Source: Halobacillus litoralis
Lineage (GTDB): Bacteria; Bacillota; Bacilli; Bacillales; Halobacillaceae
Reading direction: 5' to 3'
Assembly: GCF_020171725.1 (NCBI RefSeq)
Contig: NZ_JAIVAJ010000010.1
Span: forward strand, 124,001 to 188,000
Length of the DNA stretch: 64,000 nucleotides
A program made the translations under genes and the position numbers. The notes beneath the pieces are model-generated. The model was not told the origin of the DNA. It searched no databases and worked only from the letters and a program-made list of their open reading frames with translations. Positions 24,050 through 35,024 of the stretch are shown here, one piece after another. Position 1 is the first letter of the stretch. Each line of letters begins with the position of its first letter.

Positions 24050-24217
24050 TTATTTCTCGTCTTCTTCATCAAGGTAATGGTGCATCATTGCGTCGCTTTC
24101 TGAGTGGTCTTCTTCGTGATCGGCTGTTGTTTTGGAAAAGGCTTTGTTGTATTTCACCGGATGGCTGAAGGCTTGGGCGAAATCACTTGGAGGTTGGATT
24201 TTTCCTTTTTTGTTCAT
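24050..24217 (-). CDS. Small acidic protein, unknown function
   Basis: A 55-residue ORF, MNKKGKIQPPSDFAQAFSH then a His/Glu/Asp-rich tail (TTADHEEDHSESDAMMHHYL). AAAGGAG lies 9 bases before the ATG and a very strong terminator follows 14 bases after the stop, so it is a convincing small gene. The N-terminal part is basic and the C-terminal part acidic. I do not recognise a family. Divergent from the GGDEF-EAL gene. Confidence 0.6.
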   Translation of the reverse strand: MNKKGKIQPPSDFAQAFSHPVKYNKAFSKTTADHEEDHSESDAMMHHYLDEEDEK

Positions 24218-24360
24218 GTAGGATGCTCCTTTTTGATTAAGTTTTCTTTATAGTTGTTTACTTTTTCGGATATAAAATGTGCCATTCCCTTAAGTTTTAT
24301 CGAAATTTTCCGATATCTAAAGAAAACGGTTCTAAATTCATACATGAGTAGGTGAGAGGA

Positions 24361-26490
24361 ATGGCTCTGACAATCGATCATCCTTGGAAAACGCTGAAGC
24401 AGCTTTCCATACCTATGTGGTTTTATAACAAGAGGGACCAGAAAATCTACTTGAATGATCCTTTAACTGAGAAGATGCCTGGCGACGCTCGTTCCATGAA
24501 CGTAGTGGAAGCAAAGGAACTCATTCATGGGGAAGATTTCAATGTTTTGGGTGCCATGCTTCAAGAGAATTCACGGCCTTTCCATTTGAACTATCGATTG
24601 AAAAACGGCACTGGCTATCGCTGGATGAAAGACATGATCACCCCGTTTTATTCCGACAGCGGTGTGCTTCTCGGCTATAGTGGGCTCTCGGTTTCGATTT
24701 CTTCTTGTCGGGAGGAGCTCGATCAATTGAAGAAGTCGATTACTGAAATCGGAGACGCGTTTTCGTCGGCTAACGGTCAATCGTTTTTCAACTTCTTTGT
24801 AGAATACTTAGCTCAGCTTCTGGATGTCAACACCGTACTTGTAGGGGAGCTGACTGGTGATGACATGGATCAAGTTTCGTGTATCTCCATGTATCACGAC
24901 GGCATCCTATCCTCAGGTTACAAGTACCCGCTCGACAAGACCTCTTGTCACGACGTGCTCGAGCACTACGAATGTTATTATCCGCGAAGTGTACAATCGG
25001 TTTACCCAGATGATGATTTTATTAAACAACATCATATTCAAAGTTACTTAGGAAAGGCTTTGTTGAATTCAGATGGTGACGTCATCGGAATTATCGTCAT
25101 TATGGATCATGAGCCCTTAAGCAACGGTCCACTCAGTCGAGCGATCTTTCAAATCTTAGCAGATCGAATCGAGAATGAACTATCTAAGATGAAGGCAGAA
25201 ACGGAGCTCAGAAGGCTGTCCCAATATGATTCACTTACGGGACTTGCCAAGCGTGACTATTTTTCCATACTAATGAAAGAAGAGCTCGAGATGGCTTCAA
25301 AAGAAGAAGCGAATCTGGGGCTGCTTATCGTGGATTTGGATAATTTCAAAATGATCAACGACACGTGGGGGCATGAAAAAGGGGATGAGCTGCTTCAGGA
25401 ATTTGCGGTTCACTTGAAACGGATATTTGCCAGGAAGAAGTGCGTGTTATCGAGAATCAGCAGTGATGAATTTGTTGTGCTGCTCAAAAATGTATCTCAG
25501 GTGGATGAGGTCTGTGCGATGGCGGATCATGTCATTCAGTCGATGGCACGCCCCTTCATGATCGACCGAAAAGAATATTATACGACGGTCAGCATAGGTG
25601 TCAGCTTCTTCCCACATGATGGAAAAGATGAAGACGCGATGCTTCGGTATGCGAACGCGGCCATGCAGAAGGCAAAAAGGAACGGAAAGAACCGTTATGA
25701 GCTGTACGATTCCCATATGAGTCAGGAAATCCGTGAAGAGATGATGCTGAAGCAGGCGCTGCACCATGCTTTGGATAAGGAAGAGTTCGTTCTTCATTAC
25801 CAACCTCAGATTTGTGGGAAAACCCTTCGCACGATTGGATATGAAGCGTTAGTACGCTGGGAACAGCCGGCATTCGGACTGTTGTCTCCTCATTATTTCA
25901 TAAGGCTTGCCGAGGAGAGCGGCATGATTACCCAACTCGGGGAATGGGTGATGACGGAAGCCTGCAGGCAGACGAAAGAGTGGCAGGTCAACCATCAGAG
26001 GCCGGATTTGAAGGTATCTGTGAACTTGTCTGCTCGTCAGTTCGCTGACGAAGAACTGCCTGATAAAGTGTTCAATGCGCTGAATCAGTCGAACTTATCT
26101 CCGGAGAGCTTGATTGTCGAGATTACAGAAACGATGGTGCTCCAGGACTTTGATAGGAGTATCGACACGCTGAAGAAGTTGCGGGCAAAGGGAATTAAAG
26201 TCCATCTGGATGACTTCGGTGTGGGATTCTCTTCGCTCAGTTACTTAAGTCGACTACCTGTGGATGCGATAAAAATCGACCGTTCCTTCGTCAATCAAAT
26301 TGATGCGGGAGAGAACGACGTAGCGATTGTCAGTGCGATTATCGCCATGGCTCAAAGTCTAGGGCTTCAGATCATCGCAGAAGGGGTCGAGCGGGAGGAA
26401 CATATCCGTTACTTGAAGGAAAAAGGATGCCACGAATACCAGGGCTATTATTTCAGTCGTCCGAAACCGGCAGATTGCGTGAGCCTATAG
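24361..26490 (+). CDS. PAS-GAF-GGDEF-EAL protein, probable c-di-GMP phosphodiesterase
   Basis: A 709-residue signalling protein without membrane helices. Residues about 1-120 form a PAS domain, 130-275 a GAF-like domain, 286-440 a GGDEF domain and 455-709 an EAL domain. The GGDEF signature is degenerate (RISSDEFVV, near residue 365), so cyclase activity is doubtful although the metal-binding LIVDLDNFKMIND is kept. The EAL domain keeps YEALVRW (near 493), NLSARQ, EITETMV, LDDFGVGFSSL, IKIDRSFV and AEGVE, all needed for phosphodiesterase activity. Likely a sensor-controlled phosphodiesterase, with the GGDEF domain possibly binding GTP as a regulator. Start: ATG 6 bases after GGTGA. Confidence 0.88.
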   Translation: MALTIDHPWKTLKQLSIPMWFYNKRDQKIYLNDPLTEKMPGDARSMNVVEAKELIHGEDFNVLGAMLQENSRPFHLNYRLKNGTGYRWMKDMITPFYSDSGVLLGYSGLSVSISSCREELDQLKKSITEIGDAFSSANGQSFFNFFVEYLAQLLDVNTVLVGELTGDDMDQVSCISMYHDGILSSGYKYPLDKTSCHDVLEHYECYYPRSVQSVYPDDDFIKQHHIQSYLGKALLNSDGDVIGIIVIMDHEPLSNGPLSRAIFQILADRIENELSKMKAETELRRLSQYDSLTGLAKRDYFSILMKEELEMASKEEANLGLLIVDLDNFKMINDTWGHEKGDELLQEFAVHLKRIFARKKCVLSRISSDEFVVLLKNVSQVDEVCAMADHVIQSMARPFMIDRKEYYTTVSIGVSFFPHDGKDEDAMLRYANAAMQKAKRNGKNRYELYDSHMSQEIREEMMLKQALHHALDKEEFVLHYQPQICGKTLRTIGYEALVRWEQPAFGLLSPHYFIRLAEESGMITQLGEWVMTEACRQTKEWQVNHQRPDLKVSVNLSARQFADEELPDKVFNALNQSNLSPESLIVEITETMVLQDFDRSIDTLKKLRAKGIKVHLDDFGVGFSSLSYLSRLPVDAIKIDRSFVNQIDAGENDVAIVSAIIAMAQSLGLQIIAEGVEREEHIRYLKEKGCHEYQGYYFSRPKPADCVSL

Positions 26491-26530
26491 CGTTTTGCAT
26501 CTGTTATAGTGGTGAAAAAGGATGATGAAG

Positions 26531-27124
26531 ATGAGGGAACAATTGACGATTTTTAATGATCAGCTTGAGCCGACCGGAACAAAAGAGAGAGAATGCGTAC
26601 ATAAAGATGGCGATTGGCACGAGACGTTTCATTGCTGGCTGTATGGATGCGAGGGTGAAAGCGCCTACTTATATTTTCAAAAGAGAGCGGACTTCAAAAA
26701 GGAATTCCCCTCTCTTTTTGATATTACAGCTGCCGGACATATTGAAGCAGAAGAAAAAGTAATGGAAGCAGGATTAAGGGAGGTAGAGGAAGAAATCGGG
26801 CTTCGCCTTTCCCCATCCCAGCTTGAATATATCGGAGCTTATAAGGAAGAACTGGAAACAAACGAAGGAATGGACCGTGAAATATGCCGCATCTATGTAG
26901 GTGAGGTGGAGGATTCTGTGAAGCTCGAAACGAGTGAAGAAGTGACGGATCTTGTCAAAGTGAAAGTCGAGGATCTTGAAAAGATTTTTGACGGTTCGAT
27001 CACATACCAGTCCATTGTGACAGGGAATACAGGACAGATCGGGCATCAAGACATCGTACCTCACGAGAAGGGCTATTATGAGTTCGTCTTTCGACAGATT
27101 GCGGAAAAAGTCGAAAAACTTTGA
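26531..27124 (+). CDS. Nudix hydrolase, isopentenyl-diphosphate-isomerase-like subgroup
   Basis: A 197-residue Nudix protein. EQLTIFNDQLEPTGTKER, then DGDWHETFHCWLYG, is the N-terminal pattern of IDI-like Nudix proteins; the Nudix box is GHIEAEEKVMEAGLREVEEE followed by IGL (about 70-92). This group contains IPP isomerase and many hydrolases of unknown substrate; no isoprenoid gene is adjacent. The third of three in-frame ATGs was chosen, with AAAAAGGA at 8 bases. Its stop codon overlaps the -35 of the next gene's promoter. Confidence 0.83.
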   Translation: MREQLTIFNDQLEPTGTKERECVHKDGDWHETFHCWLYGCEGESAYLYFQKRADFKKEFPSLFDITAAGHIEAEEKVMEAGLREVEEEIGLRLSPSQLEYIGAYKEELETNEGMDREICRIYVGEVEDSVKLETSEEVTDLVKVKVEDLEKIFDGSITYQSIVTGNTGQIGHQDIVPHEKGYYEFVFRQIAEKVEKL

Positions 27125-27150
27125 CAAAATGGAGGCTCGCTCTATATAAT
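27121..27150 (+). promoter_or_regulatory. Consensus sigma-A promoter
   Basis: TTGACA and TATAAT with an 18-bp spacer, 38 bases before the next ATG. The -35 overlaps the Nudix gene's stop codon. No riboswitch lies between promoter and gene. Confidence 0.8.
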
Positions 27151-27188
27151 CATTCAACAAACAGACTAGCTGAGAAGGGGTAGAGAAT

Positions 27189-28331
27189 ATGAGTTCTTCA
27201 TTTGAAACAAAAGTTGTGCATCAGAAATTTGACCAGAAACAAGTCCAGAACAGTAAGAATACACCGATTTATCAGTCGACAGCCTTTACATTTAAAGATT
27301 TGGATCACCTCGAGAGTTATTATGAGGGGGATGTGCCCTACCTTTATTCAAGAGAGCGGAATCCGAATACGGATGAGCTGAGCGATGCGATTGCGACGCT
27401 TGAAGAAGCGGAAGCAGGGGTTGCGACGTCGTCCGGAATGTCCGCCATTCTTGCGGGGATCTTAGCGACGGCATCACCAGGTGATCATATCGTAGCTGCG
27501 GATGATGTGTACGGCGGTACGCACAAGCTTCTGAACGCTGAACTGGATACGTTCGGGATTGAAGTCACGATGGTTTCGTTTGCTGATTTAGAACAAGTGA
27601 AGCAGGCGATCAAGGAAAATACGACGCTGCTTTATACCGAATCGGTATCCAATCCATTCCTTCGAGTAGAGGATTTAAGTGGACTTGTGGAACTAGCCTC
27701 TGAGCATGGTCTTTATACGATGGTGGATAATACATTCGCCACGCCTTATCTGCTCCAGCCGGCGAAGGAAGGGATTGACCTCGTAGTACATAGTGCGACG
27801 AAGTATATCGGTGGGCATAGTGATGTCACATCCGGTGTCCTTGTAGGGAAACAGGAATTGATTACGAAAGCGACTCAGAAGGTCGTGACGTTAGGTGCCA
27901 ACTTAAGTCCGTTTGAGGCATGGTTGACTCAAAGAGGTTCTAAAACGCTCGGTCTTCGTATGAAGCAGCAGTCGCATAATGCAAAGGTGTTGGCAGAGGC
28001 GTTAGCTGCTAATGAGCACGTCCAACAAGTCTATTATCCCAAACATGTCTCGGAGCGTGGGAACGGTGCGATCGTTACGATTGAGCTGGCAGAAACGGTT
28101 CAGGTCGAATCCTTCTTCCAATCACTCGGCTGGATTAAAATCGCTCCAACCCTTGCAGGAGTAGAGACGACCGTATCCTACCCGGTTCGAACATCCCACC
28201 GTGCTCTTTCGGATGAAGAGAGACAGCAGATCGGCATTAACGATTACGTAATCCGTTTATCGATCGGAATTGAGGAAGCATCCGATATCGTGAGCCAGTT
28301 CGAGCAGGCGATTCAAGCCTCAATAAAATAA
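27189..28331 (+). CDS. Cys/Met-metabolism PLP enzyme (cystathionine gamma-synthase/beta- or gamma-lyase type)
   Basis: A 380-residue trans-sulfuration enzyme. NTPIYQSTAFTF, YLYSRERNPNTDELSDAIA (phosphate and substrate contacts), ATSSGMSAILAGI and the PLP-lysine segment VHSATKYIGGHSDVTSG (Lys near residue 197) are all present, with the substrate arginine in VSYPVRTSHRAL. Bacillus has several paralogues (MetI, MetC, MccB) that cannot be told apart with confidence by eye. It lies just before the S-box operon but has its own consensus promoter and no S-box, so its control differs. ATG start with GAAGGGG. Confidence 0.83.
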   Translation: MSSSFETKVVHQKFDQKQVQNSKNTPIYQSTAFTFKDLDHLESYYEGDVPYLYSRERNPNTDELSDAIATLEEAEAGVATSSGMSAILAGILATASPGDHIVAADDVYGGTHKLLNAELDTFGIEVTMVSFADLEQVKQAIKENTTLLYTESVSNPFLRVEDLSGLVELASEHGLYTMVDNTFATPYLLQPAKEGIDLVVHSATKYIGGHSDVTSGVLVGKQELITKATQKVVTLGANLSPFEAWLTQRGSKTLGLRMKQQSHNAKVLAEALAANEHVQQVYYPKHVSERGNGAIVTIELAETVQVESFFQSLGWIKIAPTLAGVETTVSYPVRTSHRALSDEERQQIGINDYVIRLSIGIEEASDIVSQFEQAIQASIK

Positions 28332-28345
28332 TATTCTAAATATTG

Positions 28346-28374
28346 TTGACATTCAGATTTATTGATTATATAAT
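28346..28374 (+). promoter_or_regulatory. Consensus sigma-A promoter of the S-box operon
   Basis: TTGACA (28346-28351) and TATAAT (28369-28374) with a 17-bp spacer: a perfect match to consensus, as expected for a strong promoter controlled by a downstream riboswitch. Confidence 0.85.
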
Positions 28375-28401
28375 TCTCAACATAGTTAATTTAATAAGGA
28401 T

Positions 28402-28513
28402 CTCTTATCAAGAGCGGCAGAGGGAATAGGCCCTGCGAAGCCCGGCAACCTTCAAACATCGGTTTGAAAAGGTGCTAAATCCTACAGATTTTAAAAATCT
28501 GGAAGATAAGAGG
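28402..28513 (+). promoter_or_regulatory. SAM riboswitch (S-box, SAM-I)
   Basis: The S-box core is unmistakable: CTCTTATCAAGAGCGGCAGA opens the P1/P2 region, GGGAATAGGCCCTGCGAAGC and CCGGCAACC follow, then AAGGTGCTAAATCC, and P1 closes with GATAAGAG. The P1 3' strand (GATAAGAGGAG) can also pair with CTCTTCTTATC of the terminator's left arm, giving the usual antiterminator. Transcription of the operon would be on when S-adenosylmethionine is low. Confidence 0.95.
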
Positions 28514-28530
28514 AGAATCGGCTTATAACA

Positions 28531-28565
28531 GCCCCTCTTCTTATCTAAGAAGAGGGGTTTTTTGG
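28531..28565 (+). terminator. SAM-riboswitch expression-platform terminator
   Basis: CCCCTCTTCT/AGAAGAGGGG stem followed by TTTTTT, directly after the S-box aptamer and 54 bases before the first start codon. Confidence 0.92.
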
Positions 28566-28603
28566 TTTTCTAAGAAAAATGGCGCTTGCGCCTTGAAATT
28601 TAA

Positions 28604-30406
<1,803 letters not shown>

Positions 30407-30423
30407 GAGTGGAGGGATACAAA

Positions 30424-31407
30424 GTGAAAAAACAATGGTGGCTGCTGGCATCCGTATTGTTGATCGGGACTTTTCTTGCAGGCTGCTCAGGCAGTGCAGA
30501 AGGCGAAGAGCAACCCGATAAGGTAACGCTTGATTACGCGTACTATTCTCCGACGAGTCTTGTGCTGAAGGAGAAGGGCTGGGCTGAGGAAGCATTCGAG
30601 GAACAGGGGATCGAAGTTGAATTCGTCTTGAGTCAAGGGAGCAACAAGGCGCTTGAATTCTTAAATTCGAGCAGTGTGGACTTCGGTTCAACGGCTGGTG
30701 CGGCTGCGCTGATGGCGAAAGCGAATCAGGCACCGATCGAGTCTGTCTATCTCTACTCCAAGCCGGAGTGGACAGCACTCGTGACGAATGCTGATTCTGG
30801 TATTTCATCCGTCGAAGATTTAAAAGGGAAGAAAGTAGCCGCCACTTTAGGAACGGACCCTTATATCTTCTTAGTCCGTGCATTGAAAGATCACGGATTG
30901 TCTTCTAAAGATATCGAGCTCGTCAACTTGCAGCACGCAGACGGGGGTTCTGCCTTAACCTCAGGCAACGTGGATGCCTGGGCTGGACTTGATCCGCATA
31001 TGGCTCGTCTTGAACTTGAATCTGATGCCAATCTATTTTATAGAAAGCCTGATTTCAATACGTACGGAACGTTAAATGTCCGTTCGGATTACGCAGAGAA
31101 TCATCCTGAGATCGTGAAGACGGTCATTGAAGTGTATGAGAAAGCTAGAAAATGGACGATCGAGAACCCGGAAGAGGCGGCTCAAATTCTTGCAGATGAA
31201 GCAAACCTTGATTTAGAAGTAGCGAAACAAAGCCTGGAGCGTAATGACTTCTCGAACCCTATTCCTGATGAGTCGTTGAAGAAGACAATCAAAGGGGCAG
31301 GGAAAGTGTTGCAGGCTGAAGAGATTATCGATCCTGATGTGAACATTGATGAATTGACTGAGGAACTGGTACAGCCAGGCTTAGCAGAAGAAGTGATTAA
31401 TCCATAA
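30424..31407 (+). CDS. ABC transporter substrate-binding lipoprotein (sulfonate/nitrate/taurine family)
   Basis: A 327-residue lipoprotein with lipobox FLAGC (Cys near residue 21). YAYYSPTSLVLKEKGWAEEA, FLNSSSVDFGSTAGAAALMA and VEDLKGKKVAATLGTDPYIF are typical of SsuA/TauA/NrtA-type periplasmic-binding folds. It would capture a small anionic, probably organosulfur, solute for the permease and ATPase encoded next. GTG start with GGAGGG; second gene of the S-box operon, 17 bases after metY. The S-box control suggests a methionine-related or sulfur-bearing ligand rather than nitrate. Confidence 0.87.
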   Translation: MKKQWWLLASVLLIGTFLAGCSGSAEGEEQPDKVTLDYAYYSPTSLVLKEKGWAEEAFEEQGIEVEFVLSQGSNKALEFLNSSSVDFGSTAGAAALMAKANQAPIESVYLYSKPEWTALVTNADSGISSVEDLKGKKVAATLGTDPYIFLVRALKDHGLSSKDIELVNLQHADGGSALTSGNVDAWAGLDPHMARLELESDANLFYRKPDFNTYGTLNVRSDYAENHPEIVKTVIEVYEKARKWTIENPEEAAQILADEANLDLEVAKQSLERNDFSNPIPDESLKKTIKGAGKVLQAEEIIDPDVNIDELTEELVQPGLAEEVINP

Positions 31408-31424
31408 GAAGGGAGTCGTAATCG

Positions 31425-32267
31425 ATGTCGAGTCAAACAGAAGCTGCCGTCTCTCCTTCCGTAAAACAATCAGATAAAGACAAACGTGTGCGTCTGCCTT
31501 TTGTCAGAAACAAAGCGTTACTTGGAAGTGTCATTCCCGTCCTTCTCATTGTGATCTGGGAGCTGGCTTCACGTCTTGGGTGGGTGGCTCCCCACCTTCT
31601 TCCGGCACCGACGACCGTGCTCGGTGAAGTGGTCAGCATGGCTCAATCCGGTGAGCTTTGGGGGCATGTCGGCATCACGCTTTATCGTGTTGCAGCAGGC
31701 TTTGCTTTCGGAGCAGCCGCTGCCGTTGTGTTAGGTGCGGCAACAGGATACAGCAAAATCGCTAATTACCTATTGGATCCCATGCTCCAGGCATTGCGGG
31801 CCATTCCTTCTCTGGCGTGGGTACCGTTGTTCATTTTGTGGATCGGGATCGGAGAAGCATCCAAGATTACGTTGGTTGCAGTCGGCGTATTCTTCCCTGT
31901 TTATTTGAATCTGACGTCCGGCATTCATGGTGTCGACCGGAAGCTGATTGAAGTCGGACGCATGTATCATTTTTCCACCCTGCAATTGATCAGACGAATC
32001 ATACTCCCTGCGGCTCTGCCTTCTTTCTTAGTCGGAATCCGTAGTGGACTGAGCCTCGGGTGGATGTTTGTTGTGGCAGCGGAACTGCTTGGGGCGAGTC
32101 AGGGACTTGGTTATTTAATGGTCTTCGGGCAAAATACATCGGCTCCGGAGCTTGTCGTCGCAAGTATTCTTCTGTTCGCGATCTTCGGTAAGCTGACGGA
32201 TGAACTGTTGAAGCGTCTTCAGCAACGTGCGCTTCGCTGGCAGGACAGTATGGAAAATGCTTCATAA
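31425..32267 (+). CDS. ABC transporter permease (SsuC-like)
   Basis: A 280-residue inner-membrane permease of the binding-protein-dependent family. Six hydrophobic helices are visible; the cytoplasmic EAA loop is VDRKLIEVGRMYHFSTLQLI followed by RRIILPAALP, the ATPase contact. SLAWVPLFILWIGIGEASKI is typical of the SsuC/TauC/NrtB group. ATG start with AAGGGAG, 17 bases after the binding-protein gene, and the ATPase gene follows within 15 bases. Confidence 0.88.
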   Translation: MSSQTEAAVSPSVKQSDKDKRVRLPFVRNKALLGSVIPVLLIVIWELASRLGWVAPHLLPAPTTVLGEVVSMAQSGELWGHVGITLYRVAAGFAFGAAAAVVLGAATGYSKIANYLLDPMLQALRAIPSLAWVPLFILWIGIGEASKITLVAVGVFFPVYLNLTSGIHGVDRKLIEVGRMYHFSTLQLIRRIILPAALPSFLVGIRSGLSLGWMFVVAAELLGASQGLGYLMVFGQNTSAPELVVASILLFAIFGKLTDELLKRLQQRALRWQDSMENAS

Positions 32268-32282
32268 GAAAGGGGTATCAAC

Positions 32283-32996
32283 ATGTTAACAGTCCATCGC
32301 GTATCCCGACTTTTCCAAGAGGGAAAAGCAGGTTTTCATCATATAGACATGCAGTTAACGAAAGGGGAAGTCGTAGGGGTGCTCGGGACGAGTGGCTGTG
32401 GGAAAAGTACGCTGCTTCGTGTTCTTTCGGGTCTTGACCCTCAATACGAGGGAACGGTAACAACCGATGCTGTTCACCAGGAAGAGGCTTTCGGAATGAT
32501 GTTCCAGGAACCGAGGCTCATGCCGTGGCTGAACGTCATCGATAATATTACGTTCGGCACGAAAAAGCGTACAAAGCAGAAAGAGGCGGAAGCTTTACTG
32601 AAAACGGTTGGTCTGAATGGGTTCGAGCATCACTATCCGAAAGACTTATCCGGAGGGATGGCCCAGCGAGCAGCGATTGCGCGGTCTCTTCTCCATCAGC
32701 CGGAAATCTTATTGCTGGATGAGCCGTTCAGTGCATTGGATGCTTTTACGAAAATGCAGCTGCAGGATCTCTTGCTTTCGATTTGGGAGCGTCATGAGAC
32801 GACGACTCTTCTCGTAACCCACGATATTGATGAAGCGCTCTACTTGTGCGACCGGATCGTCATTATGAGGGGGCAGCCTGGGCGGGTTGAATCGGAGATT
32901 ACGATTGAGCAGCCGAAGCCGAGGAAACGAGGGGACGCATACTTAGCAGGACTGAAAGAACAAATTTTACAAGAGTTGGACTTTACGAAAGTGTAA
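32283..32996 (+). CDS. ABC transporter ATP-binding protein (SsuB-like)
   Basis: A 237-residue ATPase. Walker A GTSGCGKSTLLR (about residues 36-47), Q-loop MMFQEPRLMPWLNV, signature LSGGMAQRAAIARSLL, Walker B ILLLDEPFSALD and the switch VTHDIDEALYLCDRI are intact, so it should be active. This is the SsuB/TauB/NrtD type. It overlaps nothing but lies 15 bases from the permease gene and 13 bases from the ligase gene, so all are in the same S-box operon. ATG start with AAAGGGG. Confidence 0.9.
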   Translation: MLTVHRVSRLFQEGKAGFHHIDMQLTKGEVVGVLGTSGCGKSTLLRVLSGLDPQYEGTVTTDAVHQEEAFGMMFQEPRLMPWLNVIDNITFGTKKRTKQKEAEALLKTVGLNGFEHHYPKDLSGGMAQRAAIARSLLHQPEILLLDEPFSALDAFTKMQLQDLLLSIWERHETTTLLVTHDIDEALYLCDRIVIMRGQPGRVESEITIEQPKPRKRGDAYLAGLKEQILQELDFTKV

Positions 32997-33009
32997 GGAG
33001 GCGAACGAA

Positions 33010-34686
33010 ATGACAGAGACGATTCTTCAAGCTCACCCATCTGCCTCGAATTTGGCGAAGGAATATACGGAAGGACAGTCCTTTGATTGGAAGAGTGTTG
33101 AGCAGGTGTTTACCTGGAGTGAGACGAGCCGTGTGAATATGGCGTATGAATGTGTGGATCGCCATGTTGAGGCAGGGAAAGGGAGTCACCAAGCGCTCCA
33201 TTATATAGGAGACGAGGGAGCGATCACTTATACGTATCAAGAGCTGCAGGACGAAATCGGCCGCTGGTCGAATGTGTTGAGGCAGCACGGGGTGAAGAAA
33301 GGCGACTTTGTCTTTGTCTTTCTGCCGAAGCACCCGCTTGGATATGTGGCGATGCTTGCAGCGATTCGAATGGGTGCCGTGGTCGGGCCTCTATTTGAAG
33401 CTTTTATGGAGGAAGCGGTCCGGGACCGAATCAATGATTGCGAAGGTGAGTTCTTAATTACGAATCAATCGTTTATGGACCGGGTCGATACGGCTCATAT
33501 TCCAAGTTTGAGGAAGATTTTTTTAACAGATGAAAAGGTGGAGTCAGGTGAGATTTCGATTGTGAGCGAGGCTCAGGAAGCAAGCCCGGAAGCTGATGTC
33601 ACATGGGTGGAGCTGGATGACGGATTGAACATTCACTACACAAGTGGATCGACCGGAAAGCCGAAAGGGGTCATTCATGCGCATCGTGCGATGATTCAGC
33701 AGTATCAAACTGGCAGATGGGTGCTCGACTTGAAGGAAGACGATGTCTATTGGTGCACAGCGCATCCGGGATGGGTGACGGGAACAGTATATGGGGTCTT
33801 TGCACCTCTACTAAATGGTGTCACTATTGTAATCCATGGAGGTCGTTTTTCTGCAGAGGCGTGGTATGAAGTCATTGAACAAACGAAGGTGACGGTATGG
33901 TATTCCGCTCCAACCGCCTTTCGTATGCTGCAGGCGGCTGGTGAATCTGTCCAGTCGCCGTATGACCTTTCCTCGTTGCGCCATATCTTAAGCGTCGGTG
34001 AGCCTCTCAACCCTGAGGTGATTCACTGGGGGTATCGCACCATCGGACTCCGCATTCACGATACGTGGTGGATGACCGAAACAGGAGCTCAGCTGATTGC
34101 CAATGTTCCGACCCGTGTGGTGAAGCCCGGCTCTATGGGACGTCCGATTCCCGGGATTCAGGCGGCTGTTTTAGATGATGAAGGAAGTGAACTGCCACCC
34201 GGAGAAACGGGTCACCTGGCCATTCGGACATCATGGCCTTCCATTATGAAAGAGATTTGGAAGAATGAAGAGAAGTATTTATCCTATTTCCCGTACGGTG
34301 ATGGATGGTATATAGCTGGGGACCTGGCATATATCGATGAAGACGGGTATGTCTTTTTCCAAGGGCGCAGCGATGACATGATCAATTCTTCTGGAGAACG
34401 GATCGGTCCATTTGAAGTCGAGAGTAAGCTGATTGAACATGAAGCGGTCAAAGAAGCCGGCGTCATCGGAAAGCCTGACGCGGTCCGAGGGGAAATCGTC
34501 AAAGCCTTCATCGCATTGAACGACGGCTACCCAGAGACGCCTGAGCTTCTAGAGGATATCCGTCTTTTTGTCAGAGGAAAACTGGCAGCTCACGCAGCGC
34601 CTCGTGAGATCGAAGTGATCGACGAGCTTCCGAAAACACAAATCAGTGGAAAAGTCTTAAGAAGAGAGTTGAAGAAGCGGGAATGA
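33010..34686 (+). CDS. AMP-forming acyl-CoA synthetase (acetyl-CoA synthetase-like)
   Basis: A 558-residue ANL-superfamily ligase. The P-loop is IHYTSGSTGKPKGVIHAH (near residue 210), WCTAHPGWVTGTVYGVFAPL and DTWWMTETGAQLI fit acetyl-CoA-synthetase-like members, GDGWYIAGDLAYIDEDGYVF supplies the hinge Asp, and the catalytic C-terminal Lys is in PKTQISGKVLRREL. Bacillus AcsA is of similar length (about 570). It would activate a short carboxylic acid to its CoA thioester. As the last gene of an S-box operon starting with a MetY-CoA-binding fusion it may serve the same pathway, but the acid is unknown. ATG with AAGGAGG; terminator follows. Confidence 0.87.
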   Translation: MTETILQAHPSASNLAKEYTEGQSFDWKSVEQVFTWSETSRVNMAYECVDRHVEAGKGSHQALHYIGDEGAITYTYQELQDEIGRWSNVLRQHGVKKGDFVFVFLPKHPLGYVAMLAAIRMGAVVGPLFEAFMEEAVRDRINDCEGEFLITNQSFMDRVDTAHIPSLRKIFLTDEKVESGEISIVSEAQEASPEADVTWVELDDGLNIHYTSGSTGKPKGVIHAHRAMIQQYQTGRWVLDLKEDDVYWCTAHPGWVTGTVYGVFAPLLNGVTIVIHGGRFSAEAWYEVIEQTKVTVWYSAPTAFRMLQAAGESVQSPYDLSSLRHILSVGEPLNPEVIHWGYRTIGLRIHDTWWMTETGAQLIANVPTRVVKPGSMGRPIPGIQAAVLDDEGSELPPGETGHLAIRTSWPSIMKEIWKNEEKYLSYFPYGDGWYIAGDLAYIDEDGYVFFQGRSDDMINSSGERIGPFEVESKLIEHEAVKEAGVIGKPDAVRGEIVKAFIALNDGYPETPELLEDIRLFVRGKLAAHAAPREIEVIDELPKTQISGKVLRRELKKRE

Positions 34687-34714
34687 CTTTCATCGTGCTC
34701 TCCTGACAAACCGA

Positions 34715-34745
34715 GCATCTTACCTATCGTGGTAAGGTGCTTTTT
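34715..34745 (+). terminator. Terminator of the S-box operon
   Basis: GCATCTTACC/GGTAAGGTGC stem followed by TTTTT, 28 bases after the ligase stop. The rest of 34746-35024 shows only the regulatory signals of the next gene. Confidence 0.75.
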
Positions 34746-34988
34746 GTAATTGGTAGAAAGTCCTCTTTCATTTCTTGCAAAAAATATTCATTTTCTGTTG
34801 GACTTTAATGTGCTATAATTCTAAAATGGCGCGATAAACACTCTGTACAATTATTAGTATTTTCTCACAATTAAGCCCATCGAAATGTATTCCATGCCCT
34901 AGCTCCATCCAGGAGCAAACTCAGAATCTAACACAATTTCATAAGCTTTTTTTGACTTTTCGGGTAAAAATTTATCAAGAAAACGAAA

Positions 34989-35002
34989 AGAAAGCGTTAT
35001 CC
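34989..35002 (+). promoter_or_regulatory. Candidate CcpA (cre) site
   Basis: AGAAAGCGTTATCC matches the cre consensus TGWAANCGNTNWCA at all but its two end positions. It lies between the promoter region and the ribosome site of the dicarboxylate symporter gene, a place where CcpA would block transcription. Confidence 0.45.
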
Positions 35003-35024
35003 CATACATCAGGAGGTTATGACT

